Below, one piece after another: positions 26,048-35,325 of a stretch of 64,000 nucleotides of DNA. The notes under the pieces were generated by a model. That model had not been told where the DNA came from and made no database searches. It worked only from the letters and a program-made list of their open reading frames with translations. A program made the translations under genes and the position numbers. The stretch spans positions 2,271,243-2,335,242 of the forward strand of contig NZ_JAMOFV010000006.1 of assembly GCF_023656515.1 (NCBI RefSeq), given 5' to 3'. Source of the stretch: Clostridium swellfunianum. GTDB lineage: Bacteria; Bacillota; Clostridia; Clostridiales; Clostridiaceae. Position 1 is the stretch's first letter. Each line of letters opens with the position of its first letter.

Positions 26048-26647
26048 TCATAATGCTAATAAGCCAGCGCCAAAAACCTCTTTAAACTGACTTCCGCACC
26101 TCATAAGCTCGCCCATTACCTTATCAATACCTTCCTCAGTTTTGAACCAGCTCTCTTTATTAATCCCTTTAATGTTTGAGGGACAAACTATAAATTCAGT
26201 TTGCGGATACGCAATTTGATAATACATTAAGCATCGCCTTGCATGGAAAGACTTGCAGCATATGATAGCTTTTTTAATATTTAAGTTATACTTATCTGTA
26301 ACTTCTTTAGAAAATAAAGCATTTTGATAGGTATATTGAGAGTTGTCTTCCCTTAATACACTTTTCTCATCAACTCCATTTTGAATAAGCGCATCCTTTA
26401 AAAATTCCCATTCAGTATTGTATTTTTTATTATATATATCTCCTTTTGAAAGCGGCCCTGGAAAATATCCGCGCTTCACACTGTATTTACCTGAAGGAAG
26501 AATTAAATCAGAATACCTCTGGTGCCAAAGCTTAGCTGCTTCTTCTGAAATTTCAGCATATGACCCACCAGGAATAAAAATTATATCTGCCTTTTGCGGC
26601 TTATCCTCAACAAAGATAAAGTTGGATATGTCGTCTATAATTCTCAT
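26048..26647 (-). CDS. YdcF/DUF218-family protein
   Basis: A 199-residue protein with the DUF218 pattern: ADIIFIPGGSYAEIS at the start, an LWHQRYSDLILPSGKYS segment, DNSQYTYQNALFSKEV (the Asn-Thr acidic motif) and KAIICCKSFHARRCLMYYQ. The family binds nucleotides or S-adenosylmethionine-like ligands and includes SanA/ElyC envelope proteins, but this copy lacks a membrane anchor. It follows the S41 peptidase gene by 12 bp on the same strand and is likely co-transcribed with it. Confidence 0.8.
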   Translation of the reverse strand: MRIIDDISNFIFVEDKPQKADIIFIPGGSYAEISEEAAKLWHQRYSDLILPSGKYSVKRGYFPGPLSKGDIYNKKYNTEWEFLKDALIQNGVDEKSVLREDNSQYTYQNALFSKEVTDKYNLNIKKAIICCKSFHARRCLMYYQIAYPQTEFIVCPSNIKGINKESWFKTEEGIDKVMGELMRCGSQFKEVFGAGLLAL

Positions 26648-26659
26648 TCATAACCTCCC

Positions 26660-27970
26660 TTAGTTATTATTTCTTACTGCCTCAAACACATCATCTATAC
26701 CTTGCTTGTAATTATTATAATTTTGTTCCACAGGTACAGCTGGCAAGAAATTTTTTTCAATGCTTGAAGACAGCTTAAAGTACTTTGTGGAATAGGATAC
26801 TTGAAGCTTGGAGTTTGGAAGCTCCAAGGTCTTTATATCACCATACCCATTCACATTTCCACCGGTTGGCTCCCCATAAAAAACTGCCTTTGTCTGATTC
26901 ATAAAATCCATTGCAGCCATTACTCCTGAAGAGAAGGTTTCTCTGCCTATCATTACATAGACTTTTCCCTTAAGCTTGTCAATTGAAGCCAGCTTATTAA
27001 CCAAACCAGTCATAAGGCTTGAATCTCCACCTGAATTAAATCTTAAATCAACTACAAACTTATCAAGGTTATTATCATTTATTGCCTTCAGTAGCCTCTG
27101 AGAAAACTCCCAAAATTCCGGATAGTCTTTATAATCCTCAATTCCATAGGATTTGGCAACACTTCTATCTATACATTGATTATATTGAAGATATAAAAGC
27201 TTTTCCTCCGGCAAGTACTTGTACCAGTATAATCTTTCAGAAAGGCTATTAGTGTTATATTGAAGTCTTAAAGGCTTGGTAGGCATTTCATCTATAACCC
27301 TTGTAATCTTTTCATCGGGTAAGCCTTCAGGAGTTAGTTCTAATTTAGTAACATTATTGCTGTCATCTGAAAGAGAAAATTCAACCTTGTCTTCTGACGC
27401 AATTCCCAGCACCTTTAATACCTCAGGCATAGTAACAAATCTTACATTTGTCGCCTTTAGCCATTGTTCGTTTTCATGTGGGATTAATGAATTTACCTTT
27501 TGCATTACATCCTTTAAGGGCATATTGTTTATACCTATAAGTTTTTTGCCCAGAATGTGCCTATGCTCCTTAAGAGTTGTTACTACCCTCAAATCTTCCT
27601 GGAACCACCAAAAAACAACAGGATACACATTGCTATTGTTAAAGCCTAAGTTTACTGAAGTATGAGCATCTCCCACAGTTGCAACAATTTGCGCCAGCCT
27701 GCATTTGATTTCATAATCCTTAAGTTCTTCAATATCCTGCTTTAAGCTTACTATTTCCTTCTTAAAATCTTCCTCTTTTATATTATGATATAAGTTCTTA
27801 TGACTTTTAGGGAGATTATTATACAAGTAATCTATATCCTTAGTCCAAGCCTTTACCCTTTCAGTCTGGTTTCCTGAAACTTTCTGGCTTGTGGAACTGC
27901 AGGCAGTCAATAATACCCCAAAAATCAAAAGTATTAGTATGTACACCCTGTTTCTTATAAATTTGACCAT
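26660..27970 (-). CDS. S41-family peptidase-like lipoprotein
   Basis: A 436-residue lipoprotein with signal peptide and lipobox LLTAC. The C-terminal half has the tail-specific protease fold: FVVDLRFNSGGDSSLM, VYVMIGRETFSSGVMAAMDF with the likely catalytic Ser, and FYGEPTGGNVNGYGD. The N-terminal half corresponds to the helical cap of clostridial S41 proteins. It would act outside the membrane on peptides. The start at 27970 is set by AAGGGG; it is followed by a DUF218 gene and preceded by a methyltransferase gene on the same strand. Confidence 0.82.
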   Translation of the reverse strand: MVKFIRNRVYILILLIFGVLLTACSSTSQKVSGNQTERVKAWTKDIDYLYNNLPKSHKNLYHNIKEEDFKKEIVSLKQDIEELKDYEIKCRLAQIVATVGDAHTSVNLGFNNSNVYPVVFWWFQEDLRVVTTLKEHRHILGKKLIGINNMPLKDVMQKVNSLIPHENEQWLKATNVRFVTMPEVLKVLGIASEDKVEFSLSDDSNNVTKLELTPEGLPDEKITRVIDEMPTKPLRLQYNTNSLSERLYWYKYLPEEKLLYLQYNQCIDRSVAKSYGIEDYKDYPEFWEFSQRLLKAINDNNLDKFVVDLRFNSGGDSSLMTGLVNKLASIDKLKGKVYVMIGRETFSSGVMAAMDFMNQTKAVFYGEPTGGNVNGYGDIKTLELPNSKLQVSYSTKYFKLSSSIEKNFLPAVPVEQNYNNYKQGIDDVFEAVRNNN

Positions 27971-27994
27971 ATTTCCCCTTCTTTCCAATTATGT

Positions 27995-28852
27995 TTAGCT
28001 TGTACGTTCAGCTTGAATTATGCAATAACGCTGAGTGTCGCCTGCCACAGGAAGTAAATCATATGGATTCTCTGCCCATATAGCTTCTGCCACAATGGTT
28101 GATACAATATTTTCAAAGCCCGCTGCTTTTAAGCCATTAATCAAATATTCTTCAACCAAGCCTCGTTCAAGGCCTTTACTTTGGGCAAGCTCGAAGCTTT
28201 TGCTGCCTTTTTCAATATAGCCGCCTTGAATGAGGATTTTACCCTTTGGCTTAAGCATCCTGTATAATTCCCTTACAACCTTATCACTGTCAGGAATATT
28301 TCCAAGTGCTGCTAAGGAAGTAATGTAGTCAAAGCTGTTATCCTTAATTGACATAGACCTGCCGTCGGTTGCTATATAGAAAACTCTATTGTCATCTGTT
28401 TGTTTTAATTTTCTGGTCAGCATTAAGACACGTTTGTCTATATCTGTACAAACAATAGAAAAATCTTTGTTCTTTGCGTTTAGCATTTTTTGAAGATTGC
28501 TTCCCATGCCCGTAGAAAGATCGCAAACCATACCTGAAAAACCTTCAATCAAGTACTCCATGTATTCACGATGTATCTTTTGGGCCTCAAGAGTTTCTTT
28601 GTTTTTGTATGCATTATAAGCTTTAATGTCTGCATCATCCTCAGCTTTCTTTCTTGCGGTCTCAACCTCGTTTTGGAGCATCTCATCCGTTATCTCCCAC
28701 TGCCACTCCTGATTGCATAAAGCTTTTGGAGAAACAACATCAAAAACCCCCTGCTCATAAGCAAATTCACTTCCACACTTCTCACACTTAAGCGTCTCAG
28801 ACAGACCGCTTTTACATTCTGGACACATAAGTAAATCTTGAATTTTTTTCAT
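27995..28852 (-). CDS. SAM-dependent methyltransferase with N-terminal zinc ribbon
   Basis: A 285-residue protein. Residues 9-27 hold two Cys pairs (CPEC...CEKC) typical of a zinc ribbon, as in RlmA-type enzymes. The class I methyltransferase core follows: CDLSTGMGSNL (motif I, unusual Ser-Thr-Gly-Met), CTDIDKRVL, YIATDGRSMSIKDNSFDYIT and LKPKGKILIQGG. Target is unknown; rRNA or a small molecule are possible. It lies 24 bp before the S41 peptidase gene. Confidence 0.8.
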   Translation of the reverse strand: MKKIQDLLMCPECKSGLSETLKCEKCGSEFAYEQGVFDVVSPKALCNQEWQWEITDEMLQNEVETARKKAEDDADIKAYNAYKNKETLEAQKIHREYMEYLIEGFSGMVCDLSTGMGSNLQKMLNAKNKDFSIVCTDIDKRVLMLTRKLKQTDDNRVFYIATDGRSMSIKDNSFDYITSLAALGNIPDSDKVVRELYRMLKPKGKILIQGGYIEKGSKSFELAQSKGLERGLVEEYLINGLKAAGFENIVSTIVAEAIWAENPYDLLPVAGDTQRYCIIQAERTS

Positions 28853-28934
28853 TAGCTTTTACCCCCTGGCTATGTAAATAGTATTTAATAAGCCTCTATT
28901 ACGCTTGTTTTAGAACAGAAGAGTTATCTATTCA

Positions 28935-29414
28935 TCATATAAATTGTTCTTCATGAAGAATATAAGGTTCACGAGTGAAAACACCATAAATGATTTTATC
29001 ATCTGGATTTAACATGTTCTTTACCCTATCTCTCATGAAGTCTTTACCGATTAAATTCAATACTTTGTCTCTATCTACCCAAGCTACCTCGAGACTTTCT
29101 TCGCTTGTGGCTAACTCTCCTGAGATTGCTTTACCAGTAAATCCAAAGTTAACGATTGAACCTATAGAACTAATTCCATCAAGTTGAACTCTTTTTGTTA
29201 TATTTGAATAAACTGTCCTCAACTTACCAACCACAATCTCTATTCCAGTTTCTTCTTTTACTTCTCGTTTTAATGCATTTGTGAGAGATTCACCTTCCTC
29301 AACTTGTCCACCCGGTATTTCCCATCCTCTGTCTGGGCTTAACAGCATTAATATTTTTCCTTCCTCATTTTCTATTAATCCGCCAACAGAAACAATATGT
29401 ACTGGATAATTCAT
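28935..29414 (-). CDS. Nudix hydrolase
   Basis: A 159-residue protein with a complete Nudix box: GGQVEEGESLTNALKREVKEETG, matching GX5EX7REUXEEXGU. Members cleave nucleoside diphosphates linked to another group. The region after the box (TVYSNITKRV, TSEESLEVAWVDRD) is typical of MutT-like proteins. Substrate unknown. Monocistronic on the minus strand. Confidence 0.88.
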   Translation of the reverse strand: MNYPVHIVSVGGLIENEEGKILMLLSPDRGWEIPGGQVEEGESLTNALKREVKEETGIEIVVGKLRTVYSNITKRVQLDGISSIGSIVNFGFTGKAISGELATSEESLEVAWVDRDKVLNLIGKDFMRDRVKNMLNPDDKIIYGVFTREPYILHEEQFI

Positions 29415-29488
29415 AAATTCTTCACTCCTTTGTAATACTACGAATTACATATATCACCGTCTATGAAGATTGTAATTTCATTTTTATA

Positions 29489-29686
29489 CTATAACCCTTT
29501 TTCCATAGATATAAATTCCATATCACCTTGAACGGTCTTACCTATGAATTCACCTGTGACCTTAAAGTCTAGATTGTTATAAAGCCTTATAGCTCTCTCA
29601 TTAAATTTAAGAACCGAAAGACCTATGGTTAACAGTTTATACTTTTCCTTTGCAAATGATAAAAATGCTTCTAAAAACTCTTTAGC
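29489..29686 (-). pseudogene. C-terminal remnant of a GNAT acetyltransferase
   Basis: An open frame of 65 codons directly after the TAG of the upstream GNAT gene, in the same frame, reads ...FAKEKYKLLTIGLSVLKFNE then RAIRLYNNLDFKVTGEF and ends MEKGL. NERAIRLYNNLDF is the last helix and strand of GNAT folds. The N-terminal half with the acetyl-CoA loop is missing, so this is the end of a second, deleted GNAT gene. Confidence 0.65.
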
Positions 29687-30124
29687 CTATAAATCTACCT
29701 TTAATATTTCTTCGCCCCAACGCACTTCTCCAGTCTCTTTAAAACCCACTCTTTCATATAAGCATTTAGCAACATTATTTTGAGGCTTTACGCTTGTGTA
29801 CAGCTTATCTCCATCATACTTATTCTTAATTAACTCTTTAAGTTTTAAAAGTGCCAGTTTGCCATATCCATTGCGCTGATAATCCTTATCTATCATGAAT
29901 CTTCGCAATCTATGCGCCTTAAAATCTTCGTCGTATAGATACATCAAAAATCCAACCATTGTGTTGTCATCGTATATTGCTACTGGATAATTTCTATCAT
30001 CATAATGAGATTGAAGTACAGAAAATGTGTTGTTTGTAACAAAATCATTTTGCTCTTCTGTAACCTCTAAATTAACACAATCAAGCCAATTATCTTTATC
30101 TACAGGTCTAAAATTAATACCCAT
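29687..30124 (-). CDS. GNAT acetyltransferase (spermidine/spermine type pattern)
   Basis: A 145-residue GNAT protein. DKDNWLDCVNLEVTEEQNDFV at the start is typical of diamine or polyamine acetyltransferases; the acetyl-CoA loop is IDKDYQRNGYGKLAL and the C-terminal YERVGFKETGE completes the fold. A related protein with the same N-terminal pattern is encoded at 51823-52257. It probably acetylates a polyamine, by analogy. A remnant of another GNAT follows without a gap. Confidence 0.85.
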   Translation of the reverse strand: MGINFRPVDKDNWLDCVNLEVTEEQNDFVTNNTFSVLQSHYDDRNYPVAIYDDNTMVGFLMYLYDEDFKAHRLRRFMIDKDYQRNGYGKLALLKLKELIKNKYDGDKLYTSVKPQNNVAKCLYERVGFKETGEVRWGEEILKVDL

Positions 30125-30154
30125 GTGCTCTCCCCTATCTGTAAAAAATGATGT

Positions 30155-30334
30155 TTACTGCGCTTTCTTCTTCCTATAGACAAAGGTTATTACATCATAT
30201 AATATCGTTCCGCAAACAAAACCAAATGCCTTGATAGAATCCATATTCAATGATTTGAATACTTGTCCTAAAAGTAAGAAAAAACAAAATAGAAAAATGT
30301 ATCTAAATAGATAATTTGAAACAAAATTCTTCAT
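30155..30334 (-). CDS. Small two-helix membrane protein
   Basis: A 59-residue protein with two hydrophobic segments (LFRYIFLFCFFLLLGQVF and AFGFVCGTILYDVITFVY) and a basic end RKKKAQ. Start at 30334 follows AGAGGAG. One of four genes preceded by the shared ~54-bp promoter cassette. Function unknown; 30 bp upstream of the GNAT gene and likely co-transcribed with it. Confidence 0.6.
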   Translation of the reverse strand: MKNFVSNYLFRYIFLFCFFLLLGQVFKSLNMDSIKAFGFVCGTILYDVITFVYRKKKAQ

Positions 30335-30380
30335 AATTATATCTCCTCTTAAAGTAAATATCATATTTAGTCATATATTT

Positions 30381-30433
30381 TAATCCAATAATCACATTAT
30401 ACATCAACAGTAATATTTTCTAAATATTTACTT
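30381..30433 (-). promoter_or_regulatory. Promoter cassette, copy 1 of 4
   Basis: Minus strand TTTAGA, 17-bp spacer, TATAAT (30401-30396), embedded in a 53-bp block that recurs at 52.3, 53.1 and 54.9 kb. The core CTGTTGATGTATAATG is identical to copy 4. Confidence 0.6.
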
Positions 30434-30481
30434 TGTATTTATTTATAACCATGGAGGTTAACTCCCTTTTATAGAATAAAA

Positions 30482-30527
30482 AAATAACAACACCGTAAAA
30501 CTCAAACTTGAATAATACGGTGTTATT
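30482..30527 (-). terminator. Terminator after the DUF5412-like remnant
   Basis: AATAACACCGTA and its complement form the stem; the minus strand runs into seven T residues. It immediately follows the last stop of the remnant gene. Confidence 0.75.
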
Positions 30528-30528
30528 A

Positions 30529-30690
30529 TTAATTATTTTGCTTGCTTCTTCTAAAGTCAAAATTTTCTTAAAGTACATCTAACTCGTGACCGTTAATTAT
30601 TACAGTGTCATTATCAATCCATTAAATTTCAGCTGTACTTTCTCGATAATTCCAGTATATGTTCTTATGTAATTTTAGCTGCTGCACTAT
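30529..30690 (-). pseudogene. DUF5412-like C-terminal remnant with two in-frame TAA codons
   Basis: One frame reads KNIYWNYRESTAEI, stop, WIDNDTVIINGHELDVL, stop, ENFDFRRSKQNN, stop. The WIDNDTVxING pattern is typical of small Firmicute lipoproteins of the DUF5412 type, in which Lys is expected at both TAA positions (AAA to TAA changes). The N-terminal part is gone. The remnant lies between the kinase gene and its terminator. Confidence 0.55.
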
Positions 30691-30693
30691 GCA

Positions 30694-31215
30694 CTACACC
30701 ATATTTAGTCTAATTATTTCATCTATTTTATTGGCTGTTTCTTCTGGACTCATGTGTGTATTATCTACCAATATAATATTGGGAGTTGTTTTCATTGCAT
30801 TTTCTTTTAACCATTCATTAAATTGTTCAGAACTCTTAAGCCAGTTTTCGTCTGTCACACTTCTTCCATATTTCATTCGTTTAATAAGTTCATCTTTACC
30901 AGCAGTAATAGCGATATAAATTATATCAGAGAAATACACTCTAGCATTACATAGCTCAAACTGCTCAGGAACTGCACATCCACATAAGACTACAGGCATA
31001 CCTATTTGTGAAATATTGCTGCATATACGCATCCATAATTCTCTATACTTCCTATAGTTATCTTCTGGTGTATTATATACCTCTGCCCAAAGCAAATCGC
31101 TTTCCATTACAATATAATCTCTTTCGTTCTTAAACAAAATTTCACAAGCAGTTGACTTACCGATGCAGCTTGCTCCTGTAATCACAAATAACTTATTTAT
31201 TTTAGTTGGTATCAT
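30694..31215 (-). CDS. P-loop kinase-like protein
   Basis: A 173-residue protein with Walker A GASCIGKST near the N-terminus, an EILFKN helix, an ESDLLW acidic motif and a late IILVDNTHMSPEETANKI region as in small nucleoside or antibiotic kinases. Substrate unknown. ATG at 31215 follows GGGGG by six bases; the in-frame GTG two codons earlier overlaps that spacing. Confidence 0.75.
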   Translation of the reverse strand: MIPTKINKLFVITGASCIGKSTACEILFKNERDYIVMESDLLWAEVYNTPEDNYRKYRELWMRICSNISQIGMPVVLCGCAVPEQFELCNARVYFSDIIYIAITAGKDELIKRMKYGRSVTDENWLKSSEQFNEWLKENAMKTTPNIILVDNTHMSPEETANKIDEIIRLNMV

Positions 31216-31303
31216 TTTCACACCCCCATAATTTTTTTGTTGTTTTAGCGTACAAATCCTAACTAATCCACATGTATCAAATTATCTTAATTAAGCTTAA
31301 AGA

Positions 31304-31365
31304 TCTCGCAGCAGAAAAAGTTAAATTGTTAAAAAGTTAAATTGTTAACTTTTTCTTCTGCAAGA
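31304..31365. repeat. Palindromic dispersed repeat, copy A
   Basis: Arms TCTCGCAGCAGAAAAAGTTA and TTAACTTTTTCTTCTGCAAG enclose a loop containing a second AAAAAGTTAAATTG. It is nearly identical to copy C at 60379-60440 and related to copy B at 52529-52574. It lies between divergent genes. The rest of the 31216-31561 gap shows nothing else I can support. Confidence 0.8.
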
Positions 31366-31561
31366 AAATAAGCTCATAGAAACAACGTACCAACCCTTTG
31401 ATGTGTTTTTCAATTCTTATTCCCCCTAATATTAAAATAATTACAATTAAATCATACCATATTTTAGCAGGCATTAAGCTAACTTTTACAATCCTATCAA
31501 TCACACTCTTTTGGTATACGAATAAAATAATTGTATAGCAAAAAATCATTGGAGGTTTCCT

Positions 31562-32374
31562 GTGGGATATTATGTTAAGACTCCAACAAATGTAAAAATC
31601 TACGTCGAGGATCTTAATCCAGAAGAAAAAAAAACAATTTTGTTTATACATGGGTGGCCTGGCAGTTATAAATTGTTTGAATATCAGTTTGACAAACTGC
31701 CTAAACTTGGTTATAGATGTATAGGAATAGACACAAGAGGCTTTGGTAATTCCGATAAGCCGTGGACAGGATATGATTATAACACGCTGTCAGATGATGT
31801 TAGAAGTGTAATTAACACATTAGGATTACATGATATTACACTTGTAGGTCATTCAACAGGAGGTGCCATGGCCGCAAGATATATGAGCAGGCACAAAGGC
31901 CATGGAGTATCAAAGCTTGTTCTCATTGCCGCTGCAGCTCCAAGTCTTATAAAGCGCCCTAATTTTCCTTACGGATTAGATAAAGAAACGGTTCTACAAT
32001 TGATTGAAGGAACAAATACAGACCGCCCTAAAATGCTTAAAGGTTTTGGAGATATATTCTTCTATAAGCATATATCTGAAGCCTTTTCAGATTGGTTTTT
32101 TCAATTAGGCTTACAGGCAGCTGGATGGTCAACCTCTGCAATTGCAAATACCTGGTTAAATGAAGTGCTTTTTTCCGATTTAGAAGCTATAAGTGTTCCA
32201 ACAATAATTGCTCATGGAATTCATGATAAAGTTGTTCCCTTTGAATTAGGCGAAATACAAAACAAACTCATTAAAAATTCAAGGCTAATACCATTTAAAT
32301 ATAGTGGTCATGCAGTTTTCTATGATCAGAAGGATAAATTTAATGAAGAGCTAGCAAAATTTGTTGAAGAATAA
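31562..32374 (+). CDS. Alpha/beta hydrolase
   Basis: A 270-residue alpha/beta hydrolase: FIHGWPGS for the oxyanion region, GHSTGG with the nucleophilic Ser, the acid in HGIHDKVVP and the catalytic His in YSGHAVF. The pattern is close to non-haem haloperoxidase/esterase enzymes. GTG start at 31562 follows GGAGG. Single gene, with a bidirectional terminator downstream. Confidence 0.88.
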   Translation: MGYYVKTPTNVKIYVEDLNPEEKKTILFIHGWPGSYKLFEYQFDKLPKLGYRCIGIDTRGFGNSDKPWTGYDYNTLSDDVRSVINTLGLHDITLVGHSTGGAMAARYMSRHKGHGVSKLVLIAAAAPSLIKRPNFPYGLDKETVLQLIEGTNTDRPKMLKGFGDIFFYKHISEAFSDWFFQLGLQAAGWSTSAIANTWLNEVLFSDLEAISVPTIIAHGIHDKVVPFELGEIQNKLIKNSRLIPFKYSGHAVFYDQKDKFNEELAKFVEE

Positions 32375-32392
32375 TACAGTTTGAGTTTATTT

Positions 32393-32442
32393 AATAATAA
32401 TACCGTAAACTCATATCAAAATGAGTTTACGGTATTATTATT
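32393..32442. terminator. Bidirectional terminator between convergent genes
   Basis: A perfect stem of 22 bp built from AATAATAATACCGTAAACTC and its complement with a six-base loop, A-rich before and T-rich after. Confidence 0.92.
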
Positions 32443-32473
32443 TTCAAATTCTAACAATGAAATCATATTTATA

Positions 32474-32746
32474 TTATTTTTTCTTCCCATATTTCAAGAT
32501 TAGAATAATCATTACTCCTGCCGCAAATAAGGAAAGTGTATTTGTAATAAGAAATGCTCCTCCCGAACCGTGAGACACAAGGTTTATAGCATATGTTTCC
32601 ATGAGCAAAATACCTGTAAACATCATTATATAAGTTTTTAAATTTATATCTTTAGCAGATTTAGTCCTAATAATCTGGACTATTTGTGGAATTTGGCCAA
32701 ATGCCAAAATTATGCCGCCTATAAGCTGCAAAAAATCAAAAATCAT
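32474..32746 (-). CDS. SemiSWEET/PQ-loop transporter
   Basis: A 90-residue protein with three membrane helices and the PQ-loop motif FGQIPQIVQIIRTKSAKDIN, followed by SLKTY-like NLKTYIMMF. SemiSWEETs work as dimers to move sugars down their gradient. Length and motif fit closely. Single gene downstream of the ABC exporter genes. Confidence 0.85.
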   Translation of the reverse strand: MIFDFLQLIGGIILAFGQIPQIVQIIRTKSAKDINLKTYIMMFTGILLMETYAINLVSHGSGGAFLITNTLSLFAAGVMIILILKYGKKK

Positions 32747-32790
32747 TGAAATACCTCACTTTCTCTTTTCATCACTGCTAAATGCAGAGT

Positions 32791-35325
32791 TTACTCTACT
32801 CCTCTTATTGCTTCGATAATACTGGATGTAAACAGCTTTCTTGAGGGCAGGATAGAAGCTATGAGTGTAATAAGTATGGTTGCGATAAAAATTATTGCTG
32901 CTTCTAAAGCGGGGAAACTCCAAGTCATTCCTGTCTGGAAGGAGCCTCTTCCCTTAATATAAATTACATAGGTCAGCAGCACCCCAAGTATTAGTCCTGA
33001 TAAGCTGGCTGCAATTCCATAAAATATACCTTCATACTTTATCATGGTTTTAACCTCATCGCTTCCAAAGCCTAAGGCTCTCATCATTCCAATTTCTTTA
33101 TTTCTCAGCATAACATTCATGTACATTATATTTACTAGGTTAACTATGCTTACTACTGCTATGATAAATATAAAGCTGTAAAGTATCATGGATTGCTTCA
33201 TATTATTTTCTTTAACTGCTTTAAGCTCTTCCTTAAAGGATTTAATAGTTAAATCTCTGGAAAGCTTCATGGTATCTCTTATTTCTTTTTCTACTTGTTC
33301 ATTGTTAGCAGTCTTGCTTAAAGTAATAGCAGCCTGCTGATAATTTTCAAGCTTCAGATAGTTTTTTATTGCCTCCTCGCTTACTATAAACATTACACTA
33401 GTGGTAGCATCTAATTGCTTTACCGCATCCTCTTTAACTACAGCCCCTACTTCGAATACTTCCTTTGAGTCTCTAACGGAATTTCCCTTTTCATCATAAA
33501 CTGGGTAGTTTATTGTAATCTTGTCCCCTACTTTCAGGTTTGTATATTCCTTATAATTAAGATTCTGAGCCACTATCACCAGCTGCTTTTCTTTCATTTT
33601 CTTAACATCAATGTTTCCTTCTATTAAGCCTGACTTTAATTTCTCGAGTTCTTCAGCATTATACCCAAGGGTGGTTGTCTCAAAAAAGTATTGCTTTTGA
33701 TCAAATAGCTCCTTCAAATATGGATTTTTACTGCTATTTGCCTCCACATACTTCATGCCTTTACTAGTAATGCTTTCTCCAGGAACATCTACGCTTGAAA
33801 ACAACCTTCTTTCTGTTGAAATTTTTTCTACCCCTTTAATGCTGGAAAGCTTGTCTATATCTTTTTCAGTTAGCCCATAATCCTTTGAACTGCCAGAGGA
33901 AAGTAAAACAAAGTCCCCTGGGAAGCTCTTTTTAAAGCTTGCTATTGGGTCTGCAGAGCCAATCAAGTAGTTTGCACAGCTTAGCATAATTATAGTTATA
34001 GATAAGGAAATTACTGTAGTTATAAATTTTTTCTTATTTCGATTTATATTTAAGTAAGCCATGTTAGCTGGAAATTTAAAGCTTTTTCTAAGCTTTCCCT
34101 TGCCTTCAAGGGAGCTTTTAATTTTTCTTCCTTTTAAATTCAGATTATTATTAGAGCTTATTGCTTCCATAGGAGATATTCTTGATGCCTTTACTGCTGG
34201 AAAGTACACTCCCATAATGATTGATAAAAACCCAACTGCAAGGGCAGCAGCTGCACCTCCTCTAGGTATATCTAGAAATCCACTTAAGTCTCCGTAGCCT
34301 GAAGAAATCATTATAACAGCTTTAACTGCCAAGCTGCCTAAAACTATTCCTAATGGAATAAAAATTACCCCAAGAGTTATGCCTTCACCTAACACAATTG
34401 CTTTAATCCTAAGAGGTGAAGCTCCAATAGCCCTCAGCATTCCAAATTCTTTCGTTCTTTCTGATATGGATATATTGAAGACATTAAAAATAATAATACT
34501 AGCTACAACCCCAATAACAATAAACAAAACCTTAAAAATCAGGCTGAGGCTTTTTAAAGACTGCAGGGTAGAGGTTTTAGTAATGTTTTCACTAAAGAAT
34601 ATCTTAGAATAACTGCTGGTTAGTGCAAGCTGTATGGAAGCATCTGCCACAGAAATTTTAGGCTTCACCATTATATAGCCGCTATACTCAAGATTTTGGT
34701 TCTTTAAATTGTCTTGAAGAAACTCTTTAGTTATATAAGCTTTTGCTGTATTTTTACTTCCCAGCTGATTAGCTGTATGCTGAAAGGTTCCAACTAATAC
34801 AAAATCGCTTTCTGCTTCTTCTGGAAGCTGTTTTCCATCTAGTGTTCTGTATTCTATGCTGTGCGAAAGCTTAATTGTATCGCCAATTTTATATTTCTCT
34901 GAAAATCCATCCAATACCCACTGCTCTAGGGCAATTTCATTGCCTTTGCTTGGATACCTTCCATCAATTAATTTAAAGTTTAAAAGCTCTGTAATGTTTT
35001 CATCATAGGCCTTAATATCTACGGTAACCTTAGAATCAGGAATTTTATGAGTACCTATTGATGCAGCTATTGATATTTTCTCCACCAATGGATCCTTTTC
35101 TAGCTCTTTAAAGGTCTTATAATCTCTTGTAAAAAAGGAAATGTCATATAAACCGCCGGAATCCTCAAGCATCCTTTCATAAGCTGTTTTTGTCACAGAT
35201 TCCTGTATTATACTTAAAGAGACTATTAATGCTACAGAAAGCAAAATACCTATTCCCATGAAGGCTATGCGCTTTTTGTTTTTTATAATATATCGTGGAA
35301 TTATCCCCCAAAAGCTTCTCATCAT
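32791..35325 (-). CDS. ABC exporter permease, FtsX/MacB type, duplicated architecture
   Basis: An 844-residue permease with two FtsX units: membrane helix 1 near residue 20, extracytoplasmic domain, three helices with ERTKEFGMLRAIGASPLRI, then a second helix-domain-three-helix unit with NKEIGMMRALGFGSDEV. Such permeases drive lipoprotein or antimicrobial peptide export by mechanotransmission. Its ATP-binding partner overlaps it by 4 bp (35322-36002). No two-component genes are adjacent, so a BceAB-like resistance role is not supported by context. Confidence 0.88.
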   Translation of the reverse strand: MMRSFWGIIPRYIIKNKKRIAFMGIGILLSVALIVSLSIIQESVTKTAYERMLEDSGGLYDISFFTRDYKTFKELEKDPLVEKISIAASIGTHKIPDSKVTVDIKAYDENITELLNFKLIDGRYPSKGNEIALEQWVLDGFSEKYKIGDTIKLSHSIEYRTLDGKQLPEEAESDFVLVGTFQHTANQLGSKNTAKAYITKEFLQDNLKNQNLEYSGYIMVKPKISVADASIQLALTSSYSKIFFSENITKTSTLQSLKSLSLIFKVLFIVIGVVASIIIFNVFNISISERTKEFGMLRAIGASPLRIKAIVLGEGITLGVIFIPLGIVLGSLAVKAVIMISSGYGDLSGFLDIPRGGAAAALAVGFLSIIMGVYFPAVKASRISPMEAISSNNNLNLKGRKIKSSLEGKGKLRKSFKFPANMAYLNINRNKKKFITTVISLSITIIMLSCANYLIGSADPIASFKKSFPGDFVLLSSGSSKDYGLTEKDIDKLSSIKGVEKISTERRLFSSVDVPGESITSKGMKYVEANSSKNPYLKELFDQKQYFFETTTLGYNAEELEKLKSGLIEGNIDVKKMKEKQLVIVAQNLNYKEYTNLKVGDKITINYPVYDEKGNSVRDSKEVFEVGAVVKEDAVKQLDATTSVMFIVSEEAIKNYLKLENYQQAAITLSKTANNEQVEKEIRDTMKLSRDLTIKSFKEELKAVKENNMKQSMILYSFIFIIAVVSIVNLVNIMYMNVMLRNKEIGMMRALGFGSDEVKTMIKYEGIFYGIAASLSGLILGVLLTYVIYIKGRGSFQTGMTWSFPALEAAIIFIATILITLIASILPSRKLFTSSIIEAIRGVE

